DNA from: Candidatus Gracilibacteria bacterium
GTDB taxonomy: Bacteria > Patescibacteriota > Gracilibacteria > BD1-5 > UBA6164
NCBI GenBank assembly: GCA_010119145.1
Contig: JAACSU010000007.1
Location: 81,869-145,868 of the forward strand
Length of the DNA: 64,000 nucleotides
Direction: 5' to 3'
The position numbers and the translations under genes are program-made. The notes below the pieces were generated by a model. It was given only the letters and a program-made list of their open reading frames with translations. It was not told the DNA's origin and searched no databases. Shown piece after piece: positions 62,118 to 64,000 of the stretch (its first letter is position 1; each line of letters begins with the position of its first letter).

Positions 62118-62179
62118 GAAAACCTCAGATTTCAAGCCTCTTCTCTGTGTAAAGGAGAGTGTTGGAAGCTAAGGTTTTC
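62118..62179. repeat. Long inverted repeat between tRNA-Tyr and tRNA-Thr
   Basis: GAAAACCT (62118) pairs with AGGTTTTC (62172), with inner pairing of CTTCTC and GGAGAG segments. It fills the gap between two tRNA genes, as the element at 6544 does. Confidence 0.6.
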
Positions 62180-62196
62180 ACTTTAAATTTTACTGG

Positions 62197-62269
62197 AGCC
62201 ACTTGTCGGAGTTGAACCGACGACCCTTCGCTTACAAGGCGAGCGCTCTACCAACTGAGCTAAAGTGGC
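62197..62269 (-). tRNA. tRNA-Thr (anticodon TGT)
   Basis: The acceptor is GCCACTT/AAGTGGC, anticodon loop CTTGTAA on a five-pair stem with one mismatch at its top; discriminator T and encoded CCA at 62194-62196. Confidence 0.93.
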
Positions 62270-62383
62270 ACTATCTGAGTGCGCGACAAATACTATTGAT
62301 GAAGAGACTAATGTCAAATTTTTTTATAGCATTTTTTTCATGAAGATATATACTGATATAAATTGTAATATAACAGTGAGACT

Positions 62384-63325
62384 ATGTATGAAGAGATTAT
62401 CGAAAAATTTAAAGGTAAAAAATCAGATAAGCAAAAAGTAATTGTGATTTTTTGACCTACTTGAGCAGGGAAGACTGCCATGAGTATTGATATAGCAAAG
62501 TACCTAAACTCTGAGGTTATATCAACAGACAGCAAACAAGTATATAAAAACATGGATATATGAACTGGGAAAATTACAGCTGAAGAGATGCAGGGAATAA
62601 CACATCATATGTTAGATATTCTAAATCCAGATAAGAATTTTTCTGTTTGAGATTTTAAGGAGAGAGCAGAACCTATTATTCAAAAACTTCACTCCGAGAA
62701 TAAAATCCCTTTGCTTGTATGATGAACAGGGCTGTATATAGATAGTCTCATATATGAGAGAGATCTTCCAAAAGTAGAAGCCGACTATGAGCTGAGAGCT
62801 GAAATGGAAAGTTTAAGTAATGATGAAATGTACGCTATACTTCAAGAAATAGATCCTAAATATGCAGTAGAACTCCATCCAAATAACAGAGTCTACGTAG
62901 AACGGGCTATTGAAGTAAAGAAATTAACCTGAAAATCAAAAACAGCATTTCGAACTGAAAAAATTTTAAAATATGATGTTTTATTTTTAACCCCTTCTGG
63001 CCCATTTGATTCACTTGAGCTCTCATCTATCCAGTTAAAATCAGACGAATACAGACAGTGGCTGTATAATAGAATAAATATAAGAGTTGGACAGATGTTT
63101 GAAGGATGACTAGAGTGAGAGCTACAATGACTTTTAGAACAAGGATATGTTTTTTGAAATCCTGGATTTGTATCTATTGGATATCAAGAGTTTGAGCCAT
63201 ATATACTTTGAGAACAAAACATTGAAGAGGTCAAAAAAATGATACAACAGCATTCTCGTAATTATGCAAAAAGACAGCTCACTTGGTTTCAAAAATATTT
63301 AAATAATTGAGACGTTGATTTGTAA
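62384..63325 (+). CDS. miaA: tRNA dimethylallyltransferase
   Basis: MiaA adds a dimethylallyl group to A37 of tRNAs that read codons starting with U. The protein has 313 residues. P-loop GPTGAGKT (about 24-31, both conserved Gly as TGA or GGG), [17 protein letters not shown] (about 48-64), [22 protein letters not shown] (about 111-126) and SIGYQEF near 266 are the family marks. Since UGA reads as Gly here, the tRNA that reads UGA codons could be a substrate, which is inference. Its 5' region follows the tRNA cluster. Confidence 0.96.
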
Positions 63326-63453
63326 GACAAAGTCAACAGCTATTTCTTGTGAGCTATAAAAAACTATGATACAATTATTTTAGTTTTATATTCTATTGAT
63401 TGATTTTTTATCTTAGGACACTATACTAAAATTAAATAAAAATTTCTCAAACT

Positions 63454-63747
63454 ATGAACTCAAAACTTGAACAACTCTTTTCCCAATACGACTTCTCTCC
63501 AAAGGATAAGTATGATTTTATGCAAATTTATACAATGCTGCCAAATCACAAAAGAGTACAGACATTAGAAAACTTTGAGAGTATTGCAAGCGAGATCTTA
63601 AATCTTAAGCAAGAAATCGCCGTAGAACAACAAATAATGTTTGGAAAAACTCTTGCAACTATAGAGGAAAGAATTCTAAGTAGAAGAAAAAAACAAGTTT
63701 CTATTCAAGCACAGGATGAGATGAGAGTGCTTAGAAATGCAATATAA
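63454..63747 (+). CDS. Hypothetical helical protein
   Basis: The protein has 97 residues, all-helical, with charged coiled-coil like segments (IASEILNLKQEIAVEQQIMF; TIEERILSRRKKQ). No TGA, no Cys, no membrane segment. I recognise no family. It is followed 28 nt later by another unknown gene on the same strand, so the two may be co-expressed. Confidence 0.6.
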   Translation: MNSKLEQLFSQYDFSPKDKYDFMQIYTMLPNHKRVQTLENFESIASEILNLKQEIAVEQQIMFGKTLATIEERILSRRKKQVSIQAQDEMRVLRNAI

Positions 63748-63775
63748 ATACAAATATACAAATTAATTTCTTTTT

Positions 63776-64000
63776 ATGACAGTAAGCTGCTGACTCCAAA
63801 AATATTTTGATGCACAACGTTCTCAAAAAAAAGATACAACGTCGGCTCAACTTGAAGCAATTTCAGCTCATGTAGATCCAATTTTTATGCAAAGTTTTGA
63901 AGAATTTCGAGCCAGGATTCTCGACATTGTTGATGAAGATCCTGATTGTGAGGATATAGTTTCTGAAGAACTCTGAGAACTAGACTCACAAATGCAAGAA
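63776..64000 (+). CDS. Hypothetical acidic protein (5' part only)
   Basis: The first 75 residues are visible before the window ends: MTVSCGLQKYFDAQRSQKKD, then a helical acidic stretch (FEEFRARILDIVDEDPDCED). Two glycines are TGA. No family recognised; the rest lies outside the window. Confidence 0.5.

Noticed and set aside
1-64000. Mass pseudogenisation under the standard code
   Set aside because: The breaks are all TGA, fall at glycine positions and never at random; TAA/TAG frames stay open. Reassignment explains every case.
1-64000. CRISPR array
   Set aside because: No regularly spaced direct repeats of suitable length were seen; the only short repeats are tandem or operator-like.
1-64000. 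CGA/CGG reassigned to tryptophan
   Set aside because: Both codons align to invariant arginines in GlmS, RuvB, SerS and the helicase.

Overview
The window comes from a bacterium that reads UGA as glycine (translation table 25), which points to the Absconditabacteria (SR1) / Gracilibacteria part of the Patescibacteria (CPR). In-frame TGA sits at invariant glycines of well-known motifs: both ABC signatures and the N-terminus of an ABC-F protein, the MCGI start of GlmS, the P-loop of MiaA, the GGVGP motif of FolD, the TGASSG motif of an SDR and the TGTGKT Walker A of a DEAD-box helicase. With UGA as stop almost every gene breaks; with only TAA/TAG as stops about 75 genes resolve, tightly packed, AT-rich and with very short gaps. 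CGA and CGG still fall at conserved arginines (GlmS TRWATHG, RuvB TPRGR, SerS motif 2), so only UGA is recoded here. All coordinates below assume this code.

Layout. 0-6.3 kb: methyltransferase, glmS, ABC-F, fasciclin lipoprotein, SDR. 6.36-6.70 kb: tRNA-Pro, tRNA-Ile, tRNA-Gly(TCC). 6.8-22 kb: folD, PEGA-type protein, ssb/ruvB, fatty acid desaturase, SanA-like protein, a reverse-strand NYN / YecM remnant / DUF2200 / selO cluster, FUSC-like protein, FemX-like transferase, M23 peptidase, smpB and serS. 22-28 kb: one reverse-strand operon holding a reduced type IV secretion-like set (PrgI, the N-terminal part of TraC/VirB4, a pilin-like protein), membrane proteins, secG and a large peptide-binding protein. 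28-41 kb: an envelope and oxidative stress region with msrB, two complete two-component systems, htpG, a CpxP-like repeat protein and dps. 41-44.5 kb: cyclopropane fatty acid synthase and a fur/zur-ZIP metal operon. 45-57.6 kb: DEAD-box helicase with a structured leader, a CiaB-like metallopeptidase, recQ, yaaA, pirin/nitroreductase/HxlR, a hydrolase-VanY fusion and a sortase. 57.7-64 kb: NUDIX, the rplJ-rplL operon with an L10 leader, two unusual short genes, rpmE, more tRNAs and miaA.

How it works together. Most of the content is informational core (ruvB, ssb, recQ, smpB, serS, miaA, ribosomal proteins) plus a large investment in the cell envelope: peptidoglycan enzymes, lipid modification, lipoproteins, secreted repeat proteins and a secretion-like module. 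This fits a small, host-attached cell with limited metabolism. Five promoters (both response regulators, a CpxP-like gene, dps and a small membrane protein) share one architecture, an 11-bp-spaced direct repeat of CTTAC followed 9-10 bp later by a -10 box. I read this as the regulon of one or both two-component systems. Other candidate regulatory signals are a Fur-type palindrome at the fur start codon, an inverted repeat at the htpG promoter, the L10 leader, and structured RNA between rplJ and rplL and ahead of the helicase gene. No CRISPR array, insertion sequence or prophage was seen.
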